From: Zygotorulaspora mrakii | Lineage: Eukaryota > Ascomycota > Saccharomycetes > Saccharomycetales > Saccharomycetaceae | Reading direction: 5' to 3' | Assembly (NCBI RefSeq): GCF_013402915.1 | Contig: NC_050725.1 | Span: 1 to 64,000, forward strand | Length of the DNA stretch: 64,000 bases | Part shown: positions 37,355 through 47,468 of the stretch, in pieces | Numbering within the stretch: position 1 is the stretch's first letter | Layout: each line of letters starts with the position of its first letter | Made by a program: the position numbers and the translations under genes | The notes under the pieces: generated by a model | What the model was told of the DNA's origin: nothing | What the model saw: only the letters and a program-made list of their open reading frames with translations | Database searches by the model: none

Positions 37355-38512
37355 ATGGAGCTTTACGTAAGATTTAACGAAGATGTGGAAAGAGATTTCG
37401 CTTTTCAGGTCGAGGCTGAAGATACAATCGAGACAAAGATTAATCGCGCCTTCCGCGAAGGGGAAGAAGGGCTTGCTGATTTGATTGTATTGAGGCCATC
37501 GATCTTTTACGAGAAGCAGCCTATTGGATACTTCAAGTCGATGCATCCGGGTTATTTCACGGAGGGAGGATGCTTAATATTTGACTATGACTCTGATTTG
37601 AAGCAGTTCAAGCAGAGGTTGGACTATGAAAAACCATTGATAGACCAGTTATGGCCGGGACAGCTTGTCTTACCTCAATGGAAAAAATGTAGAAAGAACA
37701 TTGCGATTTATACCTTAATCATGTTATTGTGGTTATATACAGATTTACCGGATGTTGTATCCCCAACACCCGGTAACTGCTTCACGAACCAACTTTCACG
37801 TTTGGCCATCCCGTTATTTGACCGTTTCGACTTGCCACATATTGCTGATAAACTAAGGGAGGAGACAAGTATTAATTTTTCAAGTGTTCTTGCCCAATGG
37901 GCATTCTTTGGGTTACATATACTAAAGATTGGTCTGATTACGTTGTTTGTTGTTACTGGTATGGCTAATCCAATTTCTTTCAACCCAATCAAGTTGTGGA
38001 AAATCAGAAACGTTGAGTTGACAGATCCAAGTTTGAAAAAGAAATTACGTGCTTTGGGTTGGATCGGCTCAAGAAGAGCAACGTATGACGATTATCAGCA
38101 GAATTTTTACTCTTACATCATGAAAAAGTTTGGTTCGCCAACAAAGGCCTATAAAGCCGGTATGCTGAGAGTAGCAGCTGCACCAGGTCTTCGTTTGCGC
38201 GAAGGTGAAGGCTTTCAAACTCCACTTCAAGAGAGATTCAGCGGCTCAACCGTCAAGAAGATGGAAGAAGAAGGTAAATTCATTTTGAGTGAGGAATACT
38301 TTGTTCAGCTAGAAAAGGACTTGAAAGAGAATCTTGATAAATGTAAAGGCGACATTGGTGAAATGAACAATGAAATCAGAAGATTCAGAAGATGCGGTCT
38401 TTACGAACCAGGTGAAACCTTGCAAAAGCTTGTTAAATTGCGGAAAGAGGCAGCCGCCAAGGAGAAAGAGCAAGAGCAAGAGACTTCTAAAGAAACCAAG
38501 AAGGAGAAATAG
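37355..38512 (+). CDS. GSF2: ER membrane protein Gsf2
   Basis: 385 aa from the ATG at 37355 (a GTG precedes it). The N-terminal ubiquitin-like-looking domain ELYVRFNEDVERDFAFQVEAEDT and LADLIVLRPSIFYEKQPIGYFKSMHPGYFTEGGCL match Gsf2 (403 aa). Two membrane segments lie at about residues 116-134 (AIYTLIMLLWLYTDLP) and 190-212 (FFGLHILKIGLITLFVV). The C-terminus is a charged coiled coil ending KETKKEK, a possible dilysine-type ER retrieval signal. In S. cerevisiae Gsf2 promotes ER exit of hexose transporters, and mutants are relieved of glucose repression. ISPTPGNCFTNQLSRLAIPLFD is strongly conserved. Confidence 0.95.
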   Translation: MELYVRFNEDVERDFAFQVEAEDTIETKINRAFREGEEGLADLIVLRPSIFYEKQPIGYFKSMHPGYFTEGGCLIFDYDSDLKQFKQRLDYEKPLIDQLWPGQLVLPQWKKCRKNIAIYTLIMLLWLYTDLPDVVSPTPGNCFTNQLSRLAIPLFDRFDLPHIADKLREETSINFSSVLAQWAFFGLHILKIGLITLFVVTGMANPISFNPIKLWKIRNVELTDPSLKKKLRALGWIGSRRATYDDYQQNFYSYIMKKFGSPTKAYKAGMLRVAAAPGLRLREGEGFQTPLQERFSGSTVKKMEEEGKFILSEEYFVQLEKDLKENLDKCKGDIGEMNNEIRRFRRCGLYEPGETLQKLVKLRKEAAAKEKEQEQETSKETKKEK

Positions 38513-38969
38513 AATGCATTTTGTTTGCACAATTTTCGTTGTGAATTTCTGTTAAATATCTCTATGCCGTACGTTATATAAGTAAATATGCTATTACTAG
38601 CAATTTTAATCTTGTCTTGAGTTTATGGAAACATGCTACTACCCATATTTGTAAAAATTCTGTCACCAGCATACTATTGGGGTCGGAAATTACCATGCAC
38701 TAGCGTTCACTTACGAGAAGCCGTTTCCAGCAGTGCTCAACTAAAGCTTTTGGCTCAATGAACAACCTTTCAAAAATTGAGCCACATCGTGAGCCGCCAT
38801 CGAAATATCAGAGATTTGATCCTAGGTTGGTCGGTACTTATTTGCCAATAGAAAAGTACGTAGATAGCTGGCCTTCAAACTACTTGTTAAAACTTCTGTT
38901 GTTGCTGTCAAAATATCTTATCTGCAAGTCAATTCGGTGCGTTCATACTTGTTCGGTTAAGCATGGATT
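38513..38969. other. Spacer downstream of GSF2
   Basis: Holds the GSF2 terminator and the left flank of the first LTR-like repeat. A 71-codon ATG frame at 38758-38973 runs into that repeat and has no family resemblance; it was not accepted as a gene. Confidence 0.4.
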
Positions 38970-39494
38970 ATAGAAACACGATACCCAGTTATGGCGTAAA
39001 TAAGTCTTTGGTCTACTATATCATAAAATGAAGCAAAAACTAAGTGAAGGGAAGTTGAATATCACGGAACCTTGTCAGTGTTTTACCCGACAATGGCATC
39101 AGTCATAAAAGGGGAGAACAAGTGAGTATCTGCTCGCGTCAGCTCATAATTCCGGATGAGATGACACCATTTTTCCAGCCCCATAAAATCTATAGTACAA
39201 CTGTTATTTCATGTTCCATGCCATAGACTCCTTCGTAGTCAGACTCCTGAATTGTAAATGTCTCGCGATAGATTATCATCCGATATCTTTCCAGTATCGA
39301 TTGATATTCTGTTAGGGTTTCATCTGACTTCGTTTATTTTGTTTTACAGACCAATTGTCTCTTTCTGATTCTTATAAGTCATCTCTTTAATATATCTTAC
39401 AATCTCGATTTATATTTCAACACCAATTGTCTCTTTCTGATTCTTATAAGTCATCTCTTTAATATATCTTACAATCTCGATTTATATTTCAACA
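38970..39494 (+). repeat. LTR-like repeat, copy 1 (diverged 5' half)
   Basis: The right part (about 39181-39422) is highly similar to copies 2 and 3: ACAACTGTTATTTCATGTTCC, TATCATCCGATATCTTTCC and the tail TATATTTCAACA are shared. The left part (from about 38990) aligns only loosely with copy 2. It ends in ATTTCAACA, like the CA ends of Ty1/copia LTRs. The left boundary is approximate. No coding domain is attached. Confidence 0.6.
39351..39494 (+). repeat. 72-bp perfect tandem duplication in LTR-like repeat copy 1
   Basis: The unit beginning CCAATTGTCTCTTTCTGATT and ending ATTTCAACA occurs at 39351-39422 and again at 39423-39494 without visible differences, followed by a partial third, diverged unit. 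The same unit is single in copy 2 (starting near 39943) with a further degenerate partial repeat to about 40067. Confidence 0.85.
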
Positions 39495-39521
39495 ATTGTC
39501 TTGTTTCTGATTTTTATAATT

Positions 39522-40070
39522 ATTTAGAAAGAATGTTTTCTTCGGCGTTGTCGATAGTAACTTGGTTTGACATTGATGATAATGCTATGATATTCAATTA
39601 TAGAGATATATAATTCCTTGGTTTTCTATATCATGAATTGAGATAAGACTAATTGGACTTGGATTAATATCTGGAAAATACGTCAGTATTTATACCCAGC
39701 ATTTCGCACCTATTGAACCATAAGAGAGGACGACGAGTGAAGAATTTTCATCGTCATCACACCATTTCTAGTCCCATAGAATTCACAGTACAACTGTTAT
39801 TTCATGTTCCATGCCATAGACTCCTTCGTAGTCAGACTCCTGAGTTGTAAACGTCTCGTGATAGATTATCATCCGATATCTTTCCATTATCGATTGACAT
39901 TCTGTTAGGGCTTCATCTGACTTCGTTTATTTTGTTTTACAGACCAATTGTCTCTTTCTGATTCTTATAAGTCATCTCTTTAATATATCTTACAATCTCG
40001 ATTTATATTTCAACAATAATTCATCTCTTTCATATATCTTACAATATCGATCTATATTTCAACACAACAG
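39522..40070 (+). repeat. LTR-like repeat, copy 2
   Basis: Begins near TTTAGAAAGAATGTTTTCTT and ends ATTTCAACA close to 40064. Similar along its full length to copy 3 (40657-41153): CGATAGTAACTTGGTT, GATATTCAATTATAGAGATAT, CACCTATTGAACCATAAGAG, then the common tail. It lies about 100 bp upstream of tRNA-Arg, the typical insertion window of Ty1/copia elements. Both termini are approximate and no clear TG-start or target-site duplication could be fixed. Confidence 0.65.
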
Positions 40071-40172
40071 TACTCCAAGAATTACGTACTCTCTCAATGT
40101 TTTGCAGTGTAAACTATTCAATATTGCCACATAAAGCTCGTCAACTTTTCCCACTAGAACAAGTAAATCAAT

Positions 40173-40244
40173 GTTTCGTTGGCGTAATGGTAACGCGTCT
40201 CCCTCCTAAGGAGAAGATTGCGGGTTCGAGTCCCGTACGAAACG
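40173..40244 (+). tRNA. tRNA-Arg: tRNA-Arg (CCT)
   Basis: 72-nt intron-less gene almost identical to S. cerevisiae tR(CCU). The acceptor stem GTTTCGT (40173-40179) pairs with ACGAAAC (40237-40243), discriminator G; anticodon CCT is at 40205-40207 in the CTCCTAA loop, and the T-arm GGGTTCGAGTCCC is intact. A T-run from about 40247 ends transcription. It decodes the rare AGG codon. In S. cerevisiae the single tR(CCU) gene (HSX1) lies next to HIT1 on chromosome X, so its position between KCH1 and HIT1 here appears syntenic. Confidence 0.97.
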
Positions 40245-40656
40245 TATTTTTTTTTCAGATCATCTACAAGAAGCACTTGATCTCGACGGTATGTATCCTT
40301 CAGGTTGTATAAAACATATAAATTATGGCCTTAACATGACCTACTTAAACCGCACTTCTACTAAAGTGCAATGGCTTTCTTGGCATGTTTATCCAATAAT
40401 CAAGTTGGCTTCTACCAGCGATGTCTAAATGCAATCGGAGCAGAATTCCAAGAGAATACATAAATAACGTAGGGTATAGACAGAACACCGTGCAATACCT
40501 GAACTGCACACTAGGACAAAGGAATTTGCTTTTTATATGCTTTTATCGCCCGTCATAGTATTCAGCATTCCTAGAAATCACATATCTTGTGACGTGCGTG
40601 TGTTCTTGATTGCGTTCACATAGACGCCGGCGTGAATTCTAGAGGGAAGATTTAAT

Positions 40657-41153
40657 ACTATTTGGAAAGAAGGTTTTCTTCGAAGTTATCGATAGTAACT
40701 TGGTTAGACATTGATGATTATATTATGATATTCAATTATAGAGATATAAAAGTCCATCATTCTCTACATGAATTGAGATAAAACTAATTGAACTTGGATT
40801 AACATCTGGGAAATACGTCAGTATTTATACCTAACATTTTGCACCTATTGAACCATAAGAGAGGACGACGAGTGAAGAATTTTCATAGTCATCACACCCA
40901 TTTCTAGTCCCATAGAATCCATAGTACAACTGTTATTTCGTGTTCATTCCATATACTCCTTCGTAGTCAGATTCCTGAATTGTAAACGTCTCGCGATAGA
41001 TTATCATCCGATATCTTTCCGGTATCGATTGATATTCTGTTAGGGCTTCATCTGCCTTCGTTCATTTTGTTGTACAGACCAATTGTCTTGTTTCTGATTT
41101 TTATAATTCATCTCTTTCATATATCTTACAACATCGATCTATATTTCAACAAA
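40657..41153 (+). repeat. LTR-like repeat, copy 3
   Basis: Full-length relative of copy 2 on the same strand, beginning ATTTGGAAAGAAGGTTTTCTT and ending CTATATTTCAACA at 41153. Copies 2 and 3 flank tRNA-Arg as direct repeats. The DNA between them (40071-40656) contains no retrotransposon coding sequence, so these are best read as solo LTR remnants. Confidence 0.65.
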
Positions 41154-41710
41154 TACCTTCTTCGGATGGAGCTGGCGGTGCTTGCTGGCTCCTATCTTAG
41201 CAGAACAACATCGGTATAGATCACAAAGGAAGGAAATATAACTACATGCAGATTACTCGCACCGGGTTCATTCGAAAAACACCGCCTGTGACAAGGTAGC
41301 CGACAACTCTTGTGAAACATTCATTGTTGTTTAAATGGCATTCTATGTTTTGTATAGTGTCCTCTTAAGGTGCTATCTACTATCGCCACTACTGTTATGC
41401 GCTTCGCTGACTGAAACTCTTGTAAGTGTCACCTCACGGCCTGTCAACATTGTGAGAGTTCAGCGGCTACAAAGCAAACTTGTTTTGATCTCAAGCTCCT
41501 ATGGGTACCCTACTGACAAGGTTAATTTTTGCGTCTAATCCTCTTCGTTACTTTTAGAGCCCTTTGTAGCACATCCAAATTATCGTCGATCGACTTTGGG
41601 CGATATTAATTTTCGTTTTCCTATAAGCTGTTACTATGCTGTTATTATGCTATTATTATGCTATTATTATGATACTAAGTATACATAAGTGTGATTATCA
41701 GTACTTTGCT
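41154..41710. other. Spacer between LTR-like copy 3 and KCH1
   Basis: 557 bp, downstream of KCH1. A 67-codon frame at 41335-41538 has no recognisable features. A (TGCTATTAT)-type microrepeat is present at 41636-41671. Confidence 0.4.
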
Positions 41711-43177
41711 TTACTTGTGCTCATGCTTATGAATAAAATGCGAGTAGTCTTCATTTGCGATTCTCTCTCTTCGCTCAAGTATACTAGTAGATCTTTCAGG
41801 GTTATTCCATTCTCTTGTGTATGCTTTAATTGGTGTATCAATATGTCTGGTATCATCTGCCGCGGTGGAATCTGTCAGAAATGTTTCTGTCTCGATCATG
41901 GGCGGTCTGGGACGATTGAATGTATCGCGTGATGCATATTCCTTCAGGTGATATGATGGGAGAGTGTCTGTAGAATCTGTGTTGAAAAGTTCCCTTGAGC
42001 AAGCACTCTCTTTTGGATTGAACACTGAGTAGCTAGGTTTCTCGTTTCGGTCGAAAGTAGTATTGATAGCTGACACCATTTTAAGTGGTTCGCTCTTAAC
42101 TCCAAAATCCTCTGAGGCTTTCTCTTCAAGCCCATCAGTATCATAATTGTCGGAAGCCGTACTGCTTATACGGCTGTTCTTATTTTGATCTTGGTGGTCG
42201 AGTAGGGCGATTGATGAGTCTTTAAATGCATTTGTTATCGAAACTGGAGCTGCTTTTCTTTCCAGGTCTTCCGTAGGAAAGAAAGATGTCGTGCTTGTCA
42301 TTTGAATACCGTTTGCATAGGGTCCGTTGCCTTTGCGCTTAATTTTCCTTTGCTTTTCAACAATAGCATCCACTCTCTGGCGAATTGTTACACAAACGAA
42401 CTCCCTCAAACCATTGTATTTGTGTTCATTGATTAGTTTATAATAAACAAATATTGAAAAAAGCATTGCAAAAGCTAGTTTGGTAATGAAAATTAACCAA
42501 ACGATGAACGAGAATAACATAAATGAAAGAACAACTGCTTCTTCGTGATTGGTTTTTGCTATTATCTTTATCTTCATTATTAGCCCATTGAATGTTTCTA
42601 AATTGCCCAGATCAGTGCTTGAATTCACCGTAACTAATACTGACCATAAGGTCAAACCATTAATCACTTGCCTAGGTGTATCTGTGAACAGTAACTTGAA
42701 ACAGTCCTTCAGTTCAAAAAACGTGAAAAATGCAATTCTTTGATAAAATCCTTTTGGTGTAATTCTATCGAGCACACAAAATATCGAGTAATTCGACAGT
42801 GAATACATTGTCTTGGCAAAATTGTTGATATAGACTAGAGAAATGTTTCTCGAACGATATATTCGTATGCCTAGAAAACTGTCCCATAATGCAAGTATGA
42901 TATAGGCCAGTATGCAACCGCTGAAGAGCCATTTAGATATATGGAAAGGCAGGTAAGGTTTGATGATATTATTGGACCATGAATTAAATGCTAGTAGCTT
43001 GATACAGGTATAGATATCAGCAACAAGGAGTGCAAATTTCAATATTGTCAATCCCCAAGTCAAAAAAATATAGTTAAAAAGTGTGCCAAATCTATAATTT
43101 CGAAATAAGGCAACATCCAACTCATCGAAAGTCTTCGCGTTGATCGAGTAGTTCCAATCACTACTAAATAAAAACAT
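41711..43177 (-). CDS. KCH1: Low-affinity K+ transporter Kch1/Prm6 (single pre-duplication copy)
   Basis: 488 aa from the ATG at 43177 (MFLFSSDWNYSINAKTFDELDVALFRNYRF); an upstream extension of the frame starts with GTG. Membrane segments include FLTWGLTILKFALLVADIYTC, LFSGCILAYIILALWDSFLG and FMLFSFIVWLIFITKLAFAML. SLVYINNFAKTMYSL and DTPRQVINGLTLWSVLV are typical of the family. The long C-terminal tail (about 190 residues) is Ser/Thr/Asp-rich and probably cytosolic. S. cerevisiae has two paralogues: Kch1 (497 aa, chromosome X beside BFA1) and Prm6/Kch2 (chromosome XIII beside GSF2). This locus adjoins counterparts of both neighbours. They carry K+ influx linked to Ca2+ signalling during pheromone response. 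Confidence 0.92.
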   Translation of the reverse strand: MFLFSSDWNYSINAKTFDELDVALFRNYRFGTLFNYIFLTWGLTILKFALLVADIYTCIKLLAFNSWSNNIIKPYLPFHISKWLFSGCILAYIILALWDSFLGIRIYRSRNISLVYINNFAKTMYSLSNYSIFCVLDRITPKGFYQRIAFFTFFELKDCFKLLFTDTPRQVINGLTLWSVLVTVNSSTDLGNLETFNGLIMKIKIIAKTNHEEAVVLSFMLFSFIVWLIFITKLAFAMLFSIFVYYKLINEHKYNGLREFVCVTIRQRVDAIVEKQRKIKRKGNGPYANGIQMTSTTSFFPTEDLERKAAPVSITNAFKDSSIALLDHQDQNKNSRISSTASDNYDTDGLEEKASEDFGVKSEPLKMVSAINTTFDRNEKPSYSVFNPKESACSRELFNTDSTDTLPSYHLKEYASRDTFNRPRPPMIETETFLTDSTAADDTRHIDTPIKAYTREWNNPERSTSILERRERIANEDYSHFIHKHEHK

Positions 43178-43517
43178 CACACTGGTCCGCGTCCATATAC
43201 ATATGGATAAATTTGCCCTCCGAGTACGCCTTTCTCTCAACCTCTTTTGAATGGATCTCAGAAACTCCAAGAAAATATCTATAATTTTATAAAGCACCGT
43301 TACAATAAATCAAACATCATCGCTATCTGAAACACAGATCTGAGTTCCATTTCTACCTAATCCTGTATCTTTTCGAGTTTCAGAAACAATCTAGAACGCG
43401 AATACGCCAAATTTTTCAATACCCGTTACAGAAAAGTATGCGTCAAAAAAGTAATAATAGAAATATGGCGATAAATGCAATCTAAGAACGTTCGCTTATA
43501 GAAAGTTACTATGTTAA
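43178..43517. promoter_or_regulatory. KCH1 upstream region
   Basis: 340 bp between the BFA1 stop and the KCH1 ATG. Part of it (43178-43297) is an open frame in phase with KCH1 but lacks an ATG; it is treated as leader. No pheromone-response element TGAAACA could be confirmed. Confidence 0.35.
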
Positions 43518-45311
43518 CTAACTTCTTGTAGAGCTGATGACCATGTTTCTTATCTCATACATGTAATTGTTGTGCTTATGCGCTTTGTCTCGCTCCTTTA
43601 ACGTAATCTTCTCAGGATCTTTGTCCCCGATTATGAACCAACCACTGACCTTTCTGTTCCACCTGTTTTCTTCATGACAGAATTTCTCCAAGAGTTTTGA
43701 ATTTAGCTGAAACGTAGAATTGATGCTGTTTGGTTCTGCATCTCTGTTACTGGTGAGGCCTACGGAATGATATCGCGTGGTGCCTTGGGAGTTTGATCTT
43801 TCTTGTGAGGACGGCAGCAGCTGGCTCTGTGACCTGATAAATGGGGAAACGTGTTGCCTTGATTTCAGTGTACCATTCGGTGAAGCTTGGCCTGCTGGTA
43901 AAACATCAGCTATGCCAGCAAATGGATCTTCCTCTCCTTCGCTGCCGTGCACGCTAACCCAACGCAAGTTATCTTCATCAAACATCATTTTACCGACAAT
44001 TTTACTGTTTGTGAAGCTTTTCTTCGGTTGAAGATTTGATTTCTCAGTCTTGAACTTTGACTCGTTCGTATAATCGCCAGCTGAGGCGACGTCAATAGGT
44101 TGTGATTTTGTCTTGATGAGCAGCGGCTTTTTGTCAATGGATTCAAGTTTTCTAAAGCGGTCTAAAATTTGTTCATTCCCCTCCCACTTCATGGTCTTTG
44201 GATTATAATACATTTTGCCATTTTTTATAGGAGTATTGTGATCTATTTCTTGCTTGATAATTCTGATTCGAGAAGCTGCTGAGTTTGTCTTCGTGAGTTT
44301 GCGACGTACGTTGTTTTTGCTGCGCTCTTTGAAAGAGTCCAATTGGTGACGATTATTCCAATCCTTATGTCTTTTGTGCAATTTTGGTGTTAGAAGAGCA
44401 TCATCACGTATAATGTCGTACTGTGACGGCGAAAGCTTAAGCGGTGACGCTTCAAAGGTTTTACTTAAAAACTGAGGTTTGATTAAGCTTTCGTCAAATA
44501 TGAATCCATCTTCATTCTCTTCTTCACCGATTTCCATGAAGTGATTCAGGTAGTCATGTGTGGGGTAAATATTACCACGCTTAAAAGTTATATCATCTTC
44601 GTTTCCCTCCTCTTCTTCTTCATCCTCCTCGTCGTCCTCAGCCTCCTCTTCTTCTTCCTCTATAATAGGATTATAATTCGATAAGGTTGGCATTGATTTC
44701 TTAAATCTGACTGCCCCGTTAGATTTGACTCTAAGATCGCCAGTAGAAATACTACTGGGCACGGAGTTTCCGTTGGATGACCTAACTGCTCCATTGCTAT
44801 TGTTGTGTCTGGAGTGCGTACTCAAGTTCATCATAGATCTCGGCTGTCTAAGAGCCTGAGGTCGTCTTAACCTGCTGCTATCAAGATTTAATTTTCGCTC
44901 AAAGTCTGCAGCTAAATCAGACACCTTTAAGTTCGCATTGCGTACTGTTGAACCCTTCCGATCTGCAGAGCGCTCGTTTTGCACTTTGAAATAGCTTTGA
45001 AATGCATCATCAAAGTCACCCTTTCGACTCCGAAACTCTTGAAAGTCATCCAAAAAATCTTCTTCATCCTCTTCCCCTTCTTCATCTGTCTTACTGTTTA
45101 GTCTATAAATACCCTTGTTATCGGAAAAGATGGTCCCATCAGAACTTGTTGTAGAAGAAGGTGTAGGTATTATACTATTGCGATGTCGCCTAACTGGGGA
45201 AGTTCGGTCAATCGCTGATCTTTTTGGAGCGAAACCTTTTGTAAAAGTAGTATCCATATCTTCAAATGACGTTTCCGGCAGTTCTTCATAGTTGACACGC
45301 CGTGTAGACAT
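43518..45311 (-). CDS. BFA1: Bfa1, subunit of the Bub2-Bfa1 GAP for Tem1
   Basis: 597 aa from the ATG at 45311 (MSTRRVNYEELPETSFEDMD); the longer frame starts with TTG. The PETSFE N-terminus, FLDDFQEF, RQPRSMMNLS, RFKKSMPTLSNYNPII, LSPSQYDIIRDDALLTPKLHKR, QEIDHNTPIKNGKMYYNPKTMKWEGNE and the C-terminal YMYEIRNMVISSTRS are conserved with S. cerevisiae Bfa1 (574 aa). Acidic low-complexity tracts occur near residues 220-240. It localises to spindle pole bodies and restrains mitotic exit; Cdc5 phosphorylates it. It lies beside KCH1 on the same strand, as YJR053W-YJR054W. Confidence 0.95.
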   Translation of the reverse strand: MSTRRVNYEELPETSFEDMDTTFTKGFAPKRSAIDRTSPVRRHRNSIIPTPSSTTSSDGTIFSDNKGIYRLNSKTDEEGEEDEEDFLDDFQEFRSRKGDFDDAFQSYFKVQNERSADRKGSTVRNANLKVSDLAADFERKLNLDSSRLRRPQALRQPRSMMNLSTHSRHNNSNGAVRSSNGNSVPSSISTGDLRVKSNGAVRFKKSMPTLSNYNPIIEEEEEEAEDDEEDEEEEEGNEDDITFKRGNIYPTHDYLNHFMEIGEEENEDGFIFDESLIKPQFLSKTFEASPLKLSPSQYDIIRDDALLTPKLHKRHKDWNNRHQLDSFKERSKNNVRRKLTKTNSAASRIRIIKQEIDHNTPIKNGKMYYNPKTMKWEGNEQILDRFRKLESIDKKPLLIKTKSQPIDVASAGDYTNESKFKTEKSNLQPKKSFTNSKIVGKMMFDEDNLRWVSVHGSEGEEDPFAGIADVLPAGQASPNGTLKSRQHVSPFIRSQSQLLPSSQERSNSQGTTRYHSVGLTSNRDAEPNSINSTFQLNSKLLEKFCHEENRWNRKVSGWFIIGDKDPEKITLKERDKAHKHNNYMYEIRNMVISSTRS

Positions 45312-45554
45312 TCTGAACAATTAAAGCATACAATTCGGTCCCGTCTCAGCTTTAATGATTTCCTTTTTTTCAGAAAGCAAACAAAGGATACAAAGATCTT
45401 CTAGCGAAACTCGTCTTGTCGTGAAGTATTCCTTTCTTTGTTTACATGTACTTCCTTGTTAATGGATTTTCAAGATATTTGAAAAAATCGATGATATTGA
45501 TATATTCAAAATAAAAAAGAGGTCAGCAGAATTGGAAGCTCAACAGGAGAAAGT

Positions 45555-47468
45555 ATGCCAGGGTTGAACACTAATAACATTGCCGAAGGTAGCGATAAGG
45601 CACTTTATGGGCTGGACCCCTCTTTCCTGAAAGAAAACCCTCAACTGGTTAATTCTTACGAGAATATACATTGGGACAGTATCAATTCACTTAACGCTCT
45701 AGTGGGAGCAATTGAGCAGGTGGTTATAAAGTACAAGAATCCAAATGACCGTATTAAGCTTGCGATTGAAAAGATGTACCGCGAACTGTTACAAAAATAC
45801 CCACTTTTTTTTGGTTATTGGAAAAGATTCACGGCAGTTGAATACCAATTATTCGGACTACAAAAATCTATAGATACTTTAAAAAAGTCTGTGGAAGCAT
45901 TTCCATCATCATTAGAACTGTGGTGCGATTACTTAAATGTTCTTTGTACAAATAATGCAGTCGAAACTACACTGATCAGGGGAAATTTTCAGGTAGCAAA
46001 AGAATTGATTGGGTATCAGTTCTTGTCTCACCCATTTTGGGACAAGTACATTGAGTTTGAAACCAAGAATGAGCAATCGTCCAATTTAAAGTCGATTTAC
46101 GAGGAATTGGTAAGGATACCTCTGCACCAATATGCGAAATATGGCGTTGCATACAGAGAATTCTTACGTGGAATAGCCTCCCAAAGTGAGATTCTCGATC
46201 TGGATGCCACAATAAGAAGCACTCAAAAGGCAGTCACTGCAATCTGGCCTTATGAGTCAAAAATAAAGCAAAATTTTTTTACACTGTCCCCCGTATCGAA
46301 TGGAGAACTCACAAATTGGGACAGCTACCTCGAATTTATACAGTTAAATCGTCAACAGTACAACTTTTCCGGGGAAATGATAAGGGCTGTTTTCGAAAGG
46401 TGCCTTGTACCCTGTTTGTACTACGAAGCTTTTTGGATTAGATTTGTAAAATGGTTTCAAAGGGAAGATTCCTCAGTGATCCAACATGTCATTGAAATCT
46501 TTCAAAAAGGCATTTCGGTATTACCCATCACATCAAGAACCTTTCGTCTTCAATTTTTACAGTATCTGAAGAAAAATCTCAGAAATGATAAGAGCTATAT
46601 GTTCAGCATATATTCACAGACTATTGCGTCTTACATGAAAATCTGGCCTGACCAAAGTTCTTTGATGGCTGAATATTTGTCTTTAATGAAAAGAACCGAA
46701 TTCGGCTCAACCATAGAACAGCAAGATAAGGAAGTTTTGAGTAAGCAAACCGCATATTCTAACTTTTTGGAACTCGCTGTCAGAAATTACTTGCAGAGAC
46801 GTGTTGACAGAAGCATTCCACTGCAAGATGTGATCAATGATAGCAATATAGCAGTTGTCATTGTAGAACTAATAAAGTCAGCATGGCTTGTCCTTAAAAA
46901 TATCATGCAAACTAGAAAATACTTTAATTTTTATGGTAAAAGTCCGTTACTAAGAACTTCGGTTTCATTTTGGCTGACTTATTATAAATTTGAAAAATCT
47001 CAGCAGAACTTCACGAAGCTGAACAAGTTTATAAATGATCTCGGCACAAATATATTTCTGCCGACAACTATCGTGAACGATATATTAATTGATTACCAAT
47101 CTTTTTATCTGGCCAACTCCAACATTGCGGACTATCAAGAACATTTTGCAATAGTGGAGAACTCTCAAGAGATTCAGATTGCAGATCCTATCCTATTTTC
47201 CCAGTTCAAAATCAACGATCCCGCATGGGTACCGAACCTTTATAAGAACTCTCTAGACTGGTACAAATCGAGAGAGTTCAAAGAAAATGGGCATCCCGGT
47301 ATAATTGATGAGAAACCCCTAATAACAAATGCTATTTTAGAAGAGAGCTCAAAATCTTTCGATAATGTCTTGCCACCATTGCCTACTTTCAGAAACCTCG
47401 AAAAAATTAACCAGGCAGTGAAATATGACGACAAATTCGAGAAGGAACATATCGGATCAAATACTTGA
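45555..47468 (+). CDS. PRP39: U1 snRNP protein Prp39
   Basis: 637-aa HAT-repeat protein (S. cerevisiae Prp39, 629 aa). Helical repeats with aromatic signatures cover most of the length: KYPLFFGYWKRFTAVEYQLFG, FPSSLELWCDYLNVLC, HPFWDKYIEFE, NWDSYLEFIQLNRQQ, YYEAFWIRFVKWFQ and FWLTYYKFEKSQQNF. It acts with Prp42/Snu71 in the U1 snRNP at 5' splice-site recognition. Divergent from BFA1 (243 bp). It is the last gene of the chromosome XIII/X interleaved block; the next gene, NOP13, belongs to a different ancestral segment. Confidence 0.95.
   Translation: MPGLNTNNIAEGSDKALYGLDPSFLKENPQLVNSYENIHWDSINSLNALVGAIEQVVIKYKNPNDRIKLAIEKMYRELLQKYPLFFGYWKRFTAVEYQLFGLQKSIDTLKKSVEAFPSSLELWCDYLNVLCTNNAVETTLIRGNFQVAKELIGYQFLSHPFWDKYIEFETKNEQSSNLKSIYEELVRIPLHQYAKYGVAYREFLRGIASQSEILDLDATIRSTQKAVTAIWPYESKIKQNFFTLSPVSNGELTNWDSYLEFIQLNRQQYNFSGEMIRAVFERCLVPCLYYEAFWIRFVKWFQREDSSVIQHVIEIFQKGISVLPITSRTFRLQFLQYLKKNLRNDKSYMFSIYSQTIASYMKIWPDQSSLMAEYLSLMKRTEFGSTIEQQDKEVLSKQTAYSNFLELAVRNYLQRRVDRSIPLQDVINDSNIAVVIVELIKSAWLVLKNIMQTRKYFNFYGKSPLLRTSVSFWLTYYKFEKSQQNFTKLNKFINDLGTNIFLPTTIVNDILIDYQSFYLANSNIADYQEHFAIVENSQEIQIADPILFSQFKINDPAWVPNLYKNSLDWYKSREFKENGHPGIIDEKPLITNAILEESSKSFDNVLPPLPTFRNLEKINQAVKYDDKFEKEHIGSNT

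Noticed and set aside
38758..38973. 71-codon ATG frame after GSF2
   Set aside because: Runs into the LTR-like repeat, unusual composition, no recognised counterpart at this syntenic place.
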